A stretch of DNA of 64,000 bases from Odiellus spinosus (GCA_963920705.1 CAWUCO010000292.1:62001-126000); one strand, 5' to 3'. Positions 24,551-36,440 are shown, counted from the stretch's first letter. The notes: generated from the sequence alone by a model not told the origin. Program-made: numbers and translations.

Positions 24551-25779
24551 AAATGCATTTGTTCTTGAAGGAAAATGCCCTTCAGGAAATAAATTCCGGT
24601 GACAATTCATATACATGGTTCGACGTTCATGTACTGTTTTAAGACGTCATTTTGAACGATAACGATGAAGAGTAGTTTTTTTTTTAAGTTTTTCCTTATT
24701 CTATATAAATGCATTGTCATTTCTAATGGATATCCGATATAGTTTAAAATACTGAGCATTAAAAAAAGTATAAAATTATAAATAGAGGGAAGCAATTGTA
24801 ATCTTGCAATTTTGTTTGCTTAAAGTAGAATTTTTTGTTTTTTGGTAAATATTAGTACTAGTCTAGCGATGTAGCTCAATTTCCAGTACCGTTAAAAAAG
24901 GGCGGGGATGTAGTATTAATTTAGTTTTCATCTCGTTTCTCATTATATATTTAAAATAATTACAAGATTGCTCATAAAATTAATTATTTAAGGGTCAGCC
25001 TATTAATTGAAAAATATATATCTTGTATTGTAAAATAAATCATTGCTTCGATTGGGTAAAGGGGTTCCAATGGTATTCCCACTTGTTTGGTTGCAATACA
25101 TCTTTCCTATACGAATATAGGCTACCTAAATATTTCAACTAAATATGTACATAATGACTACCAGAATAAAGACTAACCCTGGTTCAGGTATAGCTTTTAT
25201 GGTTCCCTATCTTTGCGGTGCCCTCACAGCTAACTTTATTGTTTAAAGTACACATGCAACCTGTCTCACTTCGGGCCTCGTCTCGCGCCAATACGTGATT
25301 TTTCCTTTTCATGAATTGAAAAAATCCAGAAAGTGCCGGCGGGCGCGTGATGTCAGTTTTACGATGGAATTTACTCATGCCAAAGAAAATAACGCTAAAA
25401 AGTCAGTTTGGATTCCCGTTTCCTGGGAAAAGTTTAAAGGAAAACGTTTCGCGGTTTTTTATTTATATTAACTAGATCTTAAACTACAATAATATCAAAA
25501 TTTTAAGGCGTAAAAAGCAATAATGGTTGAAATATACGTGTATGAGCTCGAAAGCGACACAAATTATGAGAATTTCAACGAACTCAAAAGGTTTCAACAG
25601 CGAAGTTTTCTAAAAGAGAAATAACAAATGAGCAATACCTAAATGGTAAAAATTAGAACTTCAGATATACAAAAACATTTTGCGATATATAAAGCGTCCA
25701 GCATTAAGAACTAGAGGGAGAACAAGAATTATGACAGCCTGAGTAGTTTATTCCTATACGACAAGGGTAAAATTAAAAA
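24551..25779. other. No gene recognised between palindrome and composite element
   Basis: AT-rich DNA with only short open frames; none resembles a known protein. A GC-richer patch at about 25190-25370 has a 64-codon minus-strand frame without recognisable features. Confidence 0.5.
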
Positions 25780-25990
25780 TTAGGTCATCAAGTAAACAAA
25801 TTTATATAATAAGCCCCGCCCCCAAAATATACAAGGAGGGGTACATCTTTTCACCCCTCCAAATCATCAAATTTGCATAATAAGCCCCGCCCCAAATTCA
25901 AAAAACTAGGTATCAATCAAAAATTGCCTAGTAGTCCCCTTATGGAAAGTCATCATTCAGGTAGCACTGACACCAATTTTTTTCCGTCCC
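25780..25990. repeat. Inverted terminal block (left) with GC-box and octamer-like motifs
   Basis: The order is TCATCAAGTAAACAAATT, AATAAGCCCCGCCCCC, a TCTTTTCACCCCTCC segment, TTTGCATAATAAGCCCCGCC, and then GCACTGACACCAATTTTTTT. The same order is found inverted at 52255-52645. The motifs correspond to GC boxes (GGGGCGGGGC) next to an ATGCAAAT-type octamer. This makes a candidate terminal inverted repeat pair about 27 kb apart. Confidence 0.55.
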
Positions 25991-27168
25991 TGCTGCTTTA
26001 TTTTTCAACATTGCTCCAGGTGGTAATAGGAGGTTCTTTATCAAGCTGATGAGCGCCAAGTCTTCATTCATTCACTAGGGGATGAGGCTATCATATAACT
26101 GAGTTGACCCTAAATTCTGTTTAAAATGGATTTACACGTACCAGAATAGAGTGGTCACGTTCAATTACAGAAATGCCAATGATGTGCCTGGAAACGATGG
26201 CTCTTTCACGATACTTACACTCTTCTACATTGTAGATACTTGACTAGAGTCCTCTGGATATATCACTGTGCCCATCGGTATTATTCGTTCGATTATTACT
26301 CCGGATTCCTGATACGTTTTGGAACCATACGACGATGTTCTTGATTAAACCTTAACTTACCGTATTATTATGAGGTCTATGACTTCAAACCTTTAAATCA
26401 TATTTGCAACTGGTGCGATGGTTTATTTCCTCTCAAATGGAATCATAAGTCTGAACAAGCAGTTCGGTCTTCATTACGATACTTCAACTCGGCTTGGCTA
26501 TGCTCTCTTCCATCTAATATTCGTTCTACTTGACTCTCCCGAGTAATGCCTCCATGAAGCAATACTCGAACAACACAAAAACAACGACACAATTACCCAC
26601 GGCTTTTGATTTAACGGAAAGGGCATTGTTTGATTTAATTTTAAAATACGAGACGGAACAAGGAATGTAAACTATAAAAGAACAATAATTAAAGACACGT
26701 AAGAGAGTATTTACCATAAAATTATCAATCAGATGCACACGTCTATTAATCACGAACAAGTGAAAAACAGACTAGAATTTCAAATCAGTATCGTGAACGG
26801 TCAAGAGCGTTTTGTTATTGAACTTAAAGTTCCTAACAGTGAAAACTTTATTTAATTTCCCAACATGCATTGCTCTTTATTAGGTCTAGATGCAAGGGAT
26901 TGTGAAAAATTGTTAACGGCGACAACGATAGTTGGGACACGAGCTTTAGACAAGAACAGAATCAAACTCGACACATCAAAATTTCTACCTTTTTACGTTC
27001 GTAAAAATTAAAGGGTAGTAAACGTCTCCGGAATCTTTTATATGAAACCGAAAATTATCATTTGCATCATAATAGAGAAAACTTTAATTGGGATGGGAGT
27101 GTGTTTACCCCCGAGAATGAGGCAGTATTTTCGTGAATTTTAAAAACCATTGTGTCCACGGAAATTTA
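25991..27168. other. Decayed sequence upstream of the foldback; short open pieces only
   Basis: Plus-strand open pieces lie near 26540-26670 and 26760-26850, with residues such as LEFQISIVNGQERFVIELK, and a third near 27000-27140. They may be remains of genes from the same virus-like element as 27974-29529, but I recognise no specific family. The word GGCAGTATTTT at 27121 recurs at 27974, just beyond the foldback. Confidence 0.3.
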
Positions 27169-27973
27169 CTACAAATTTTAAATAAATAGAGACGGATACT
27201 TCGTGGGTAATTTTATTTAAGAATGTTAATATTTTTAAAAACTTAAACGATTTTAAAAAATTTTTTTAAAAAATTTTTTACATTGCAAGCTTTCGGGCCG
27301 AAGCCCCTTCTCAAGCGATACTGGTGACTAATTCCGAAAAACATTCTACAATTCACCTCGGTGGGCGTTAACAAAGATAACAGCGTTTTACCGATTAAAA
27401 ATTATATATTTTTTAACAAAGCTTACCCCAATTTTTTACACAGATGCTCCCTGGTTCAATATTTAACTTTCCTCTTTTTTTAATGTAGACGCTTTCTTTA
27501 AAAATCCGTTTATAAAAATTATTTTCTGTACAGACTATTTTAATTTCGTTCCCTTCATCTATCAAATCACCCTAAACACTCTATAAACTGGAACGAAATT
27601 AAAATAGTCTGTACAGAAAATAATTTTTATAAACGGATTTTTAAAGAAAGCGTCTACATTAAAAAAAGAGGAAAGTTAAATATTGAACCAGGGAGCATCT
27701 GTGTAAAAAATTGGGGTAAGCTTTGTTAAAAAATATATAATTTTTAATCGGTAAAACGCTGTTATCTTTGTTAACGCCCACCGAGGTGAATTGTAGAATG
27801 TTTTTCGGAATTAGTCACCAGTATCGCTTGAGAAGGGGCTTCGGCCCGAAAGCTTGCAATGTAAAAAATTTTTTAAAAAATTTTTTTAAAATCGTTTAAG
27901 TTTTTAAAAATATTAACATTCTTAAATAAAATTACCCACGAAGTATCCGTCTCTATTTATTTAAAATTTGTAG
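27169..27973. mobile_element. Perfect-palindrome foldback element (FB1)
   Basis: Arms 27169-27552 and 27590-27973 are inverted copies. Paired positions sum to a constant (55142) at both the outer and inner edges, so there are no net indels, and I saw no mismatches. The loop is 37 bases. Landmarks from the outside in: GACGGATACTTCG, GCTTTCGGGCCGAAGCCCC, CACCTCGGTGGGCG, AAAGCTTACCCCAATTTTTT. The near-identity of the arms implies a recent origin or gene conversion. It interrupts decayed virus-like genes. No protein is encoded. A related, older copy frames 30671-44823. Confidence 0.85.
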
Positions 27974-28468
27974 GCAGTATTTTGATTTTCAACAAAATAG
28001 TAATGACGGTAACGCTACTTTGTGGTCTTGGGTTAATTGATGAATCAAAATCAGACTATCGTCTCACGGTACAACAAAAAATTTGCGAGACTGTTTTACA
28101 GTTCTTTTTCACAAAACCATTCCTGGTTTAGATCTTATGCTGGGTTTTGATACCTAACAAATCGAGAAAGGTTTAACGCATAAGACACATGGTGAACATA
28201 TCACTGATACAAATAGAGTTGTCCAGAGTTTATTCATTCAGGCTATATGTGACGCTTGGGTAGGTCTGTTACACACAATTCCAATACACAAGAAGAACAA
28301 GTTTAATACACCCTACGAGTTAACGTTTAACCTGATTAATTATTATCCCGTCCGAACACCGAATTTTAACGTTGTTGATATAGATATTTCCACGATTAGG
28401 GAAGTAAAACTCCTTTCAAACTCGGTTAAACAGTTAGCACATTACACTTTAAATGAATGTAAAATTTA
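27974..28468 (+). pseudogene. Broken open frame in virus-like gene cluster, family not recognised
   Basis: Plus-strand reading gives two long pieces joined by a frame change near 28115 and broken by one internal stop near 28150. The second piece runs about 100 codons to a stop near 28468 and includes IQAICDAWVGLLHTIPIHKK. It sits directly upstream of a recognisable capsid-like gene in the same orientation, so it was probably part of the same structural cluster. I do not recognise the family. Confidence 0.4.
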
Positions 28469-28469
28469 A

Positions 28470-28682
28470 AAGAGGGCTTCGCGAAATAGGTATTATTACT
28501 ATTACCTGCAGCAAGCTGGTGGAGGAGGCTTTCAAGGTCCCGTTTTTCCACAAGGTAACGGGTTAGCTTCAATTTTAAGAGTAGTTCGATTCATCAACCC
28601 AGTTTTCAATTCAGCGGTCAAGGCTTTGGGTCGGGAAGCGATCGGTGATATTTCAGCGGAAATAGATCCAAAACAGCTCTAA
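28470..28682 (+). pseudogene. Minor capsid-like protein fragment of a Maverick/adenovirus-lineage element
   Basis: A 70-codon plus-strand frame without an ATG start. It has a Tyr-rich start, a Gly-rich segment (QQAGGGGF), a short hydrophobic stretch and AVKALGREA. This fits small, Gly-rich, membrane-active or internal capsid proteins recurrently found in Maverick/Polinton-like and related animal DNA elements. A short basic tail, TGKRKRK, lies downstream at about 28755-28775 in a displaced frame, so the gene is broken. The next gene follows in the same orientation. Known of the family: such proteins accompany the major structural proteins. Inferred: this copy is inactive. Confidence 0.55.
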
Positions 28683-28799
28683 AATCAATATTAAAATCGC
28701 TGGCTCTAATTTATTAGACATAGCTGGTGACAAACTTCACAATTCATAATTCGGGACTGGTAAACGTAAAAGAAAAATCTAAAAGGTCGGAAAGTAAAA

Positions 28800-29529
28800 C
28801 GAAGGCAAAGAGCCGATTTTTTATCCAAAGGATATAATAAGAAGCCAGATGTTGTCTGCACTGTCTTTAAGGTGAAGTTACCTAACGCGACAAGATGGAG
28901 TCTGAGGGTATGTTTCGTAATCTCCGATGCTTCGCTGTATGTCAGAAAAGTTAATTTAAATTCAGGCATTAGATTAGCTTACGCTATGGTTTTGGAAAAA
29001 CACCTACCCGATTAATCAGACTGTGGCAAAGTACTTTGGGATACAGTAACAGTGACACGACGAAATAAAATGTTTCCTTGGGTAGAATCCTTAATAGAAG
29101 TATAATCCTAAAGACATCAGCCTTTAACGAAGAATTTACCGAAAACCCTTTTAATTTCGCTTGGACCTAACGTAATTGTATTTAGCCGTTCCAATTGGGA
29201 ATATAAATTATCCCGATCAGCCTTTTCAACCAAATTTTGAAGGAAAACCATATTGTTGTGAATACCAATCCCTCTACACGGCTTTAAATATTTACGGTAA
29301 AAATAAAGGTAACGATTTTTAATACGTGGAATACATTCAGGGCAATACTTTATATGATCTAGATTTAACTCCGGAGGAGCATTATTCTTTGGAAAAACAC
29401 GGTAGTTTATGACTAACGATTAAATTTAAAAACCCTTGAAACTATAAAGTCATAGTTATCGTCTACGGCGTGTTTGAGAACCAAATGCTGATTACGAAAG
29501 ATCGAGCCATTTTTTACAAGTTAGATTAA
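28800..29529 (+). pseudogene. Structural (capsid-type) protein, 'F54H12.2-like' family, C-terminal part, multiply broken
   Basis: Conserved-looking blocks appear in sequence order but in different frames: about 28929-29015 (SLYVRKVNLNSGIRLAYA), about 29030-29110, and about 29130-29529 ending at a TAA. The last block includes YVEYIQGNTLYDLDLTPEE and a beta-rich tail. Their order matches the C-terminal half of a protein family that appears in many animal genomes as 'uncharacterized protein F54H12.2-like' and is usually found in Maverick-like or virus-like DNA elements. At least five stops or frame changes make this a pseudogene, and the N-terminal half is missing. The assignment rests on remembered family features, not a search. 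Confidence 0.55.
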
Positions 29530-30670
29530 GGGGATGGACGAGCACGTTTTCTTCTCTTAGCGGAAAGAATTGAACCTGGTGGTGACAGTTCGAAATAATC
29601 TTAGAGATGTCGGGTTTGTTCGATCCAAATCGAATTTCCAAGAGATGAAAAAATCCTTAAAAGAAGCCTAAAAAGACTAAAGATGGAACGAAAGCGGGAA
29701 TTCTTCGCTTCGGTCGTATCGAAGCTTCGGCCGAATATTAAATTATTAGTAATTTGCTTGTGAACTATCGCATTTCTTTACTTTGCTTTCCTATTTCTCT
29801 TTCCACTCTTTTATTAGTATTAGGCCTAATAAAATGCCTTATTAATTTTTTACCTTCTCTTCCTCGCTCGCGGAACCTTCCGACAAGCTATTTCTTCCAC
29901 AATAATATAAATTAAAGATCCAATTCAAATAGTTCGACGCGTTTGGACTTTGACCGTTTTCAAATTCTTTTCGAAGAAGGACTTAATTCGGAAATCCAAA
30001 CTAAATTTACTCGATCGATAAATTTAAAATTGTATTCAAGGTACTTAAGTAAATACGACTTATACTAAGCTTTCTTTTTACGTCTACACGGAGAGTCATC
30101 TTGACCAGTCCATACTCCATATCAAAAGAAAAACTAATGTAAAAACTTCATTCTTCGTATTTTCGATCTCCTCGACGAAAATACTTGTGAGGAGACTGGG
30201 AGTGTAAAACTTAAAGTAAAATTTCTTTCTTCGTAAACATTTTCAGTCGATCTACTCGAAGAAAAAACTAGTTTAAAAGAAAATCAGAAATTCGTTTTAT
30301 TTGTTGTGTATATATATAATATTTTTTGTTTCTTTATTCAAAAAGCACGTGAAAAAGGAAAACATTATTTAGCCGAAGATGACTTAAACTTCGGCCAATG
30401 GTTCGTTCCATCCCCAATCATTAGTTAGTAAAGAAACGCAAAAGGCAATGGTTATAGTAATCGGTAAATGTAAAATAAGGACCAGAGCGACGAAATAATT
30501 CAGAGGAATTTGAAGAAGAGTTATGATCAAAATTCCAATCAATCCCTGGTAGCAATCACAATTGTAAATATGGTCGATATTTGGTGTTGAACACGTGTCA
30601 CCCCAAAGCCACACGTGTGTTTAGGGTTATCAAAACACGAATCAAAATCAGGTTGAATATGTACGTGAAT
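29530..30670. other. No gene recognised; includes CACGTG-type words near 30590-30640
   Basis: AT-rich DNA after the capsid-like remains. Near 30345 and 30585-30640 there are CACGTGT words and ATGTACGTGA, the same vocabulary as the arrays at 44860-45190 and 51530-52050. This suggests the CACGTG element began here before the foldback copy FB2 inserted. Confidence 0.35.
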
Positions 30671-30814
30671 AACTTATAAATTGATCACGGACGGATACTT
30701 CGTGGATAATTTTTTTTTTAAATGTTTAATACATAATAAATTTTTTTCTTTGCGAGCTTTCGGACCGGAGCCCCTTATCAAGCGATACTGATTCTTACAC
30801 TGAGAGAAAAATGG

Positions 30815-31930
30815 TCTGTAGAAATTACAGGAAAGTTATGGACGCATGTGTAGCCAGGATATATGTGTAGATTTTACATGACTTTCACAAAAATAGCCTA
30901 CAGAGAATAACCTATAAGTTCTACATGAAGTATAAATAAAAAATACAGTAAAAAAATCGGTATATTTTGCTGTCTATGTTGTATATTCTATGTTCAAGTC
31001 TGTAAAAAGAACATTTGGGAGTCTGTATATTTTACATTAATATATATATTTGCTACTGAAAAGTCTGTAAAAACACAGTTCGGAGTCCTGTATATTTTAC
31101 TGATCATTTTCTATTTGATATAGAAAAGTCTGTAAAAAATACAGTTGGGAATCCAGTATAATTTACATGAAATTTTATATATTTTACTGAGTAGTCTGTA
31201 AAAAACTCAGTTCGGAGTCCTGTACATTTTACTGATTATTTTCTATATTATATTTAAAAGCCTGTAAAAGATAAAGTTTGGAATCCAGTATAATTTACAT
31301 GAAATTTTATATATTCTACTGAGTAGTCTGTAAAAAGCACAGTTCGGAGTCCTTTACATTTTACTGATTATTTTCTATATTATATAGAAAAGCCTGTAAA
31401 AACACAGTTGGATATCCAGTATAATTTACTAAAATTTTATATATTCTACTGAGTAGTCTGTAAAAAACACAGTTCGGAGTCCTGTATATTTTACTGATTA
31501 TTATCTATATTATATTGAGAGCTCCGTAAAAAATACAGTTGCTAGGCCTGTATATTTTACATTAAACATAGGTTCTACTGAGATGTTGGTAAAAAATACA
31601 AGCGGGAATCCTGTATATTTTTCATTAGATATATATATTCTACTGAGAAATCGGCAAAAATTACAGTTGCGAGGCCAATATATTTTACCTTTTTTATATA
31701 TTATTTTGAAAAGTCTGCAAAAAGTACAGTGGGGAGTTTTGTATTGTTTACAATAAATGTTATATATTATATATAAAAGTCGGTAAATAATACAGTTTGG
31801 ACGCGTGTATTTTTTTCAGATAATGTTACATATTCTATAAAACAATCTGTAAAAAATTCAATTAGGAGTCTGGAAAATTTGCATTAAGTTTTATATTCTA
31901 CTGAAACGCCTGTCAAAAATAAATCGCACA
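30815..31930. repeat. Subterminal repeat array, left end of the EnSpm-like element
   Basis: About 15 imperfect units, 58-120 bases apart, centred on TCTGTAAAAAACACAGT followed by GGAGTCCTGTATATTTTACT. Many are small palindromes of the form CTGTAAA..TTTACAG. Confidence 0.8.
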
Positions 31931-32006
31931 TCAGTAAAAATTCGATTTATTTAAAAACAAAATTGACATTCTTAAAACCTTCGAAAAATTAGGAAAATAT
32001 TTTAAT

Positions 32007-32599
32007 TTAGGTCAGTTTAAACTGCGTCCATTCCAGCGCCGATATTTTATTAAATAAGCCTATGACTTTGGTGTTAACAAGGTCCTTTGGATCTTGCGGG
32101 TTAATAATCGCCACAAATCTGTAAAAAAAAAACATAAAATATAGTTTCTAAGTGAGAATGAAGTCTGACAAGTTATTTTTTATCTATCTCTTATCTAAAA
32201 GGCCTAAACTAAAAAAGAAATTACCACTAAATATTACTTTATAAATATTTTTTATCATACATGGGTAGGATTAGCTGAGACCTATTGAAATTTTTATATG
32301 TGTGGGCGAACCAATCAGCGAACGCGAGTATCACTTATGCCTAGTTAAAAAAAGCTTGCGTTTTAGATGATTGTTCGGCGCCCCATTTTGTAACCTATGC
32401 AGATAGCCAAAGGAAAATATATACCTCTGAAGAAATTCCAACGTTGCTGGGCAATCACTGGGATAATGCATGTTAATTATATAATATACTCCAAAGAACA
32501 TCCCAATCGCTGTGGATATATCATCTCCAGGAATGTATTCATTTAAGACAGTGTTGTCAGCGACTAGCATAAAATGCGATGCAGTTAGCAAACTCTCCC
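32007..32599 (-). CDS. Two-exon C-terminal fragment of a transposon-associated protein (SAMD3-like C-terminal domain)
   Basis: Exon A spans 32599-32425, preceded by TTTGCTTATTTTAG and followed by the donor GTATAT. Exon B spans 32118-32007, preceded by a T-rich tract and ACAG, and ends at TAA. Joining them keeps the frame. The protein has PGDDISTAIGMFFGVYYI, then a YP..C.ATLEFLQR block spanning the junction, then INPQDPKDL and a C-terminal NTKV..LFNKI..LEW segment. This arrangement is the C-terminal domain of a large family of animal proteins often annotated as sterile alpha motif domain-containing protein 3-like and frequently repeat-derived. Both splice sites and the frame are intact. The N-terminal exons, which should lie above 32600, were not found; the gene is partial or they are unrecognised. 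Function is unknown. Confidence 0.7.
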
Positions 32600-33212
32600 C
32601 TAAAATAAGCAAAGAAAATAATTAAATTATTTTTCACACTTAAAAAGAGAAATGCACAAGTTTTTAAATTTTTTTGATTTGGATGAAATCTTTTTAATGT
32701 ATCGGGGACACTAGAGAAACAAGAAAATGTGTAGTTTTGTAGTTTTCTCAGATATCAATGTTAGTAATTTTATCATATCAACAATTTGATGAAACCATTG
32801 GAAAATATCTGCTTCAGAAACTAGTTTTCTTCATTTTTCAAGCTAGATTGGTCTTATTCGACAGTGGGCAATAACTTTTATCCCTACATTTAACCATAGC
32901 CCCTTGCTAAACCTCGTTCCCAATTTCGCACTTAATCCTTTGAAAACCCAGCTTTAACAGTATAAGTTATGTAATCTTATCAAAACTCCTTATCCTAAAA
33001 TAGTCAGGCCTAATACAATGGGAATATTACAATTAAATTCGTAACTAATAATGAATTCCACTGGTTTTAAAAAATACTCCTTGCAATAACAGATGGAAAT
33101 CTTTTCTTTGACAAACAAACATTTTATTGTTTCTCAAAGTGTCTCCGACATGATGAAAATGTTTATGACCTCAGTTTAAAGTTTATATTGTTTTCTGAAT
33201 TTTTGTATTTAA

Positions 33213-33789
33213 AGGGAGAATGCAACCTAATAACAAGCGATTTTTAATAGATTCCTAATCGTTAAAATATAGATTCCTAATCGTTAAAATATAGATTCCT
33301 AATCGTTAAAATATAGATTCCTAATCGTTAAAATATAGATTCCTAATCGTTAAAATATAGATTCCTAATCGTTAAAATATAGATTCCTAATCGTTAAAAT
33401 ATAGATTCCTAATCGTTAAAATATAGATTCCTAATCGTTAAAATATAACTAATACGCCGATAAAAAGTTAACAAAACCAATATAAAACTATAAATAAATT
33501 TAAAACCTACCCTTAAAATAGGCTTAGCGGGATTTATGGAGATCACCTGAATTGCCTCCGTGTAAGGTCCAGCGACAATGAACGTCGTTCACGCGAGATC
33601 TCCACGAGACTTACAGTCGCAATCGATTGGTCGCTCGACCTTACACGCGAGGAAATCAGTTGATCTCCATGAATCCCGCTAAGCCTATTTACTGTGTAAT
33701 AATTTTAAATTTATTTCTAGTAGATTAGGCCTATTTAAACGATAAGGAATCGATTAAAAATCACTTGTTGTTAGTCTGCATTCTCCCTT
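33213..33789. mobile_element. piggyBac-like MITE with TTAA target duplication, carrying a 22-bp minisatellite
   Basis: The ends AGGGAGAATGCA and TGCATTCTCCCT are directly flanked by TTAA (33209-33212 and 33790-33793). The whole unit folds back: AGGCTTAGCGGGATT..ATGGAGATCA near 33520 pairs with TGATCTCCAT..CCCGCTAAGCCT near 33660-33690. The left arm is expanded by a tandem array. There is no coding capacity. TTAA duplication is characteristic of piggyBac-type transposition. Confidence 0.75.
33248..33447. repeat. 22-bp minisatellite (TAGATTCCTAATCGTTAAAATA), about 9 copies
   Basis: Nine nearly identical head-to-tail copies. The first unit is part of the MITE arm itself: AACGATAAGGAATCGATT, the mirrored right-arm sequence at 33737, pairs with it. 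The array therefore grew from the element's own subterminal sequence. Confidence 0.95.
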
Positions 33790-34809
33790 TAATTAATGTT
33801 TTAAATTGTCACATGCAATTTTTAATGCTGAGCCCTAAATTTTCACATTCCGAAAAATACCATCCCTTTTCACTAAGTCCAAATAAAAATACAAATTCCT
33901 TTAAAAAATCCGAAATTTGTTTTGGATTTTTGAAAATGACGAAGTTCGAAACAAAAAAAACCCCCAAAAAATCAAAATCCGGGAAATTAAAATATACTAC
34001 AGGAAATCTAAAACTCTTTAGGCTGTTGGCTATTCTGTTCCTTTTTACTGGTTTCAAGGTTATTTTATAATACCAACTATTAGTATCAACATGAGGTTGG
34101 GGGATCCCTTTTCTTACTATACTCAGTTTAAATTGTTAGCACGCGAAAAGTGAGGCTACCTATATTTCTAAGTAAAAAAATCAGAGATAACGGAAAGAGT
34201 AAAATTATATGTGCTGCCAAATTAAGGTGAACCAGCAGTAACCCAGCTGCATTTCAACGACATTCTAACGTGATAGTGAGGCTCTCAATATCCCAATAAA
34301 CAAACAATTTAGAGATAAAGGATAGCGTAAATTTGTAGGCCCTGCAAACTATGGTGGACTATAGAATTGAAACTTCATTGTAAAGTGACACACCCATTGA
34401 AAGTCCCCAAAAATTCTCAGAAATTTCACTGAACAAGTGATATATTGACGAAAGGGAAAATGGCTAACAAACGACCTACAAATTATATTTCCTCGCGCTT
34501 TACTGAATTTGATATGAGGAGAGGAATATTTTCTTTTCGAATTCTGGTCAAGCTTGAAAAATATTTTTCGTAAAATAGGACAGTTAAAAACCCCCTCGGA
34601 GTCAAAAATCCCCTAGAATCTGCCAATTTTGTTTCGAAAAATCGGGGGGGGGGGGGGCTTTTACCCACTTTAGTGAAAACTTTGTATAAAGGCTTATTTA
34701 TCATTGCCATGTTTACATAGTCTCAAATGGTTTAGTCAATTTGGAACCTCATTTACCATTAATAAGTCAACAGCTTTACTGTTTTTAACCTTGGAAGGAA
34801 ATTTTCATA

Positions 34810-36440
34810 AGCTACGGTCACACTAGCTTTCCTTAATCGCGGTAAAATCAAACCGATATTCAAATCCCAAGGAGTCATTTTAAGCGTCACGTGTGTTCAC
34901 GCATTATGTTTATAAGTCGATTTATCGTAGCTTTATCTTTAAACGTTTCCATGAGCTGCGTTCATACTAGGGCTTGGAATCGATTTGAACCGTTCAAGAC
35001 GTTTCCATAAGCTGCGTTCATACTTGGCCTTGGAATCGATTTAAACCGTTTCAAAACGATTCGCTGGAGTCGTGTGAACGGGAAACCGTCTCTTATCAAA
35101 TCGATTTGATTCGATTTCTCGAAACTGTTCCGGGAACCAGTTTCATACCGATTCGGTTTCAACAACCGATAAATGAAGCTACAATAAATCAATTTATAAA
35201 GATAATGCGTGAACACGTGACGCTTAAAACGATTCCTGACGATTTGAATATCGATTTGATTTTACCGTTTCAAATCGATTAAGAAATCCTAGTGTGACCG
35301 TAGCTCTAGAGTCGGGTGAACAGGAAACCGTCTTTTCTCGAATCGATATTGATTCGATTTCTCAAAACCGCTTAGAGAACCAGTTTCTTAGCGATTCGGT
35401 TTCAACACCCGATTGATGAAGCTACGATAAATCGATTTATAAGGATAGAGTGTGAACACAAGACGCTTAAAACGATTTTTGCCGATATGAATATCGGTTT
35501 GATTTTACCGTTTAAAACCGATTAAGAAATGCTAGTGTGACCGTAGCTATGGAGTCGTGTGGACTAGAAATCGTCTTTTCCCGAATCGATTTGAATCGGT
35601 TTCTCAAAACTGATTCGGGAACCCGTTTCAAACCGATTCGGCTTCAACAGCAGACTGATGTTAAAGTAATAAATCGGTTTATAGAGCTAATGTGTGAACA
35701 GATAGCGCTCAAAACGATTTGAATATCGATTTGAAATCCTTTTGGATAGGCTACTGTGAACGTAGCTTTTTGGTCGTTGAAACCGAATCGGTAGCAAACT
35801 AGTTTCCGAAGCATTTCCGATAAATCGAATCATATCGATTCAAAAAAAGACGGTTTCCCTTTCACACGATTCTGACGAAACGTTTAAAAATGGTTTAAAT
35901 CAGTTCCAAGGCCTAGCATGAACGCGACTATAGAAAAAAGGCTTGTCCAAAAGGAATTCGACCTTTCTAATGAGTTTATTCAATCGAAAGAGGTAATTGT
36001 TTATGACTAAAGAGCTGACCTTAGCTACGGTCAGACTAGCATTTCTTAATTGATTGAAAACGGTAAAATCAAACCGATATTCAAATCGCCAGGAATCGTT
36101 TTAAGCGTCACGTGTTCACACATTATTATCTTCATAAATCGATTTATTGTAGCTTGATCTATCAGTTGAGCTACGGTCACACTAGCACTTCTTAATCGAT
36201 TTGAAACGGCAATATCAAACCGATATGCAAATCGCCAGGAATCGTTTAAACTGTCGGGTGTTCACACAGTATCTTTATAAATCAATTTATCGTACCTTCA
36301 TCTATCGGTTGCTGAAACCGAATCGGTACGAAACTGGTTTCCGAAGCAGTTTCGAGAAATCGAATCAAATTTCTATTTCACACCACTAAAGCGAAAAGTT
36401 TCAAATCGATTCCAAGGCCTAGTATGAACGCAGCTCTTCT
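34810..36440. repeat. Cluster of nested MITEs sharing GAGCTACGGTCACACTAGC ends and ATCGATTTGA-rich bodies
   Basis: The end motif GCTACGGTCACACTAGC or its complement occurs near 34815, 35290, 35530, 36025 and 36170, with variant CTGCGTTCATACTAGGCC near 34955, 34995, 35910 and 36415. The interiors repeat AATCGATTTAT and AAACCGATTCGGTTTC in both orientations. The short open frames here (84, 61 and 62 codons) are repeat readings. I count four to six nested or tandem copies. Confidence 0.75.

Noticed and set aside
33248-33447. CRISPR-like direct repeats
   Set aside because: Units are contiguous with no unique spacers; this is a minisatellite in a eukaryotic element. The same holds for the other arrays.
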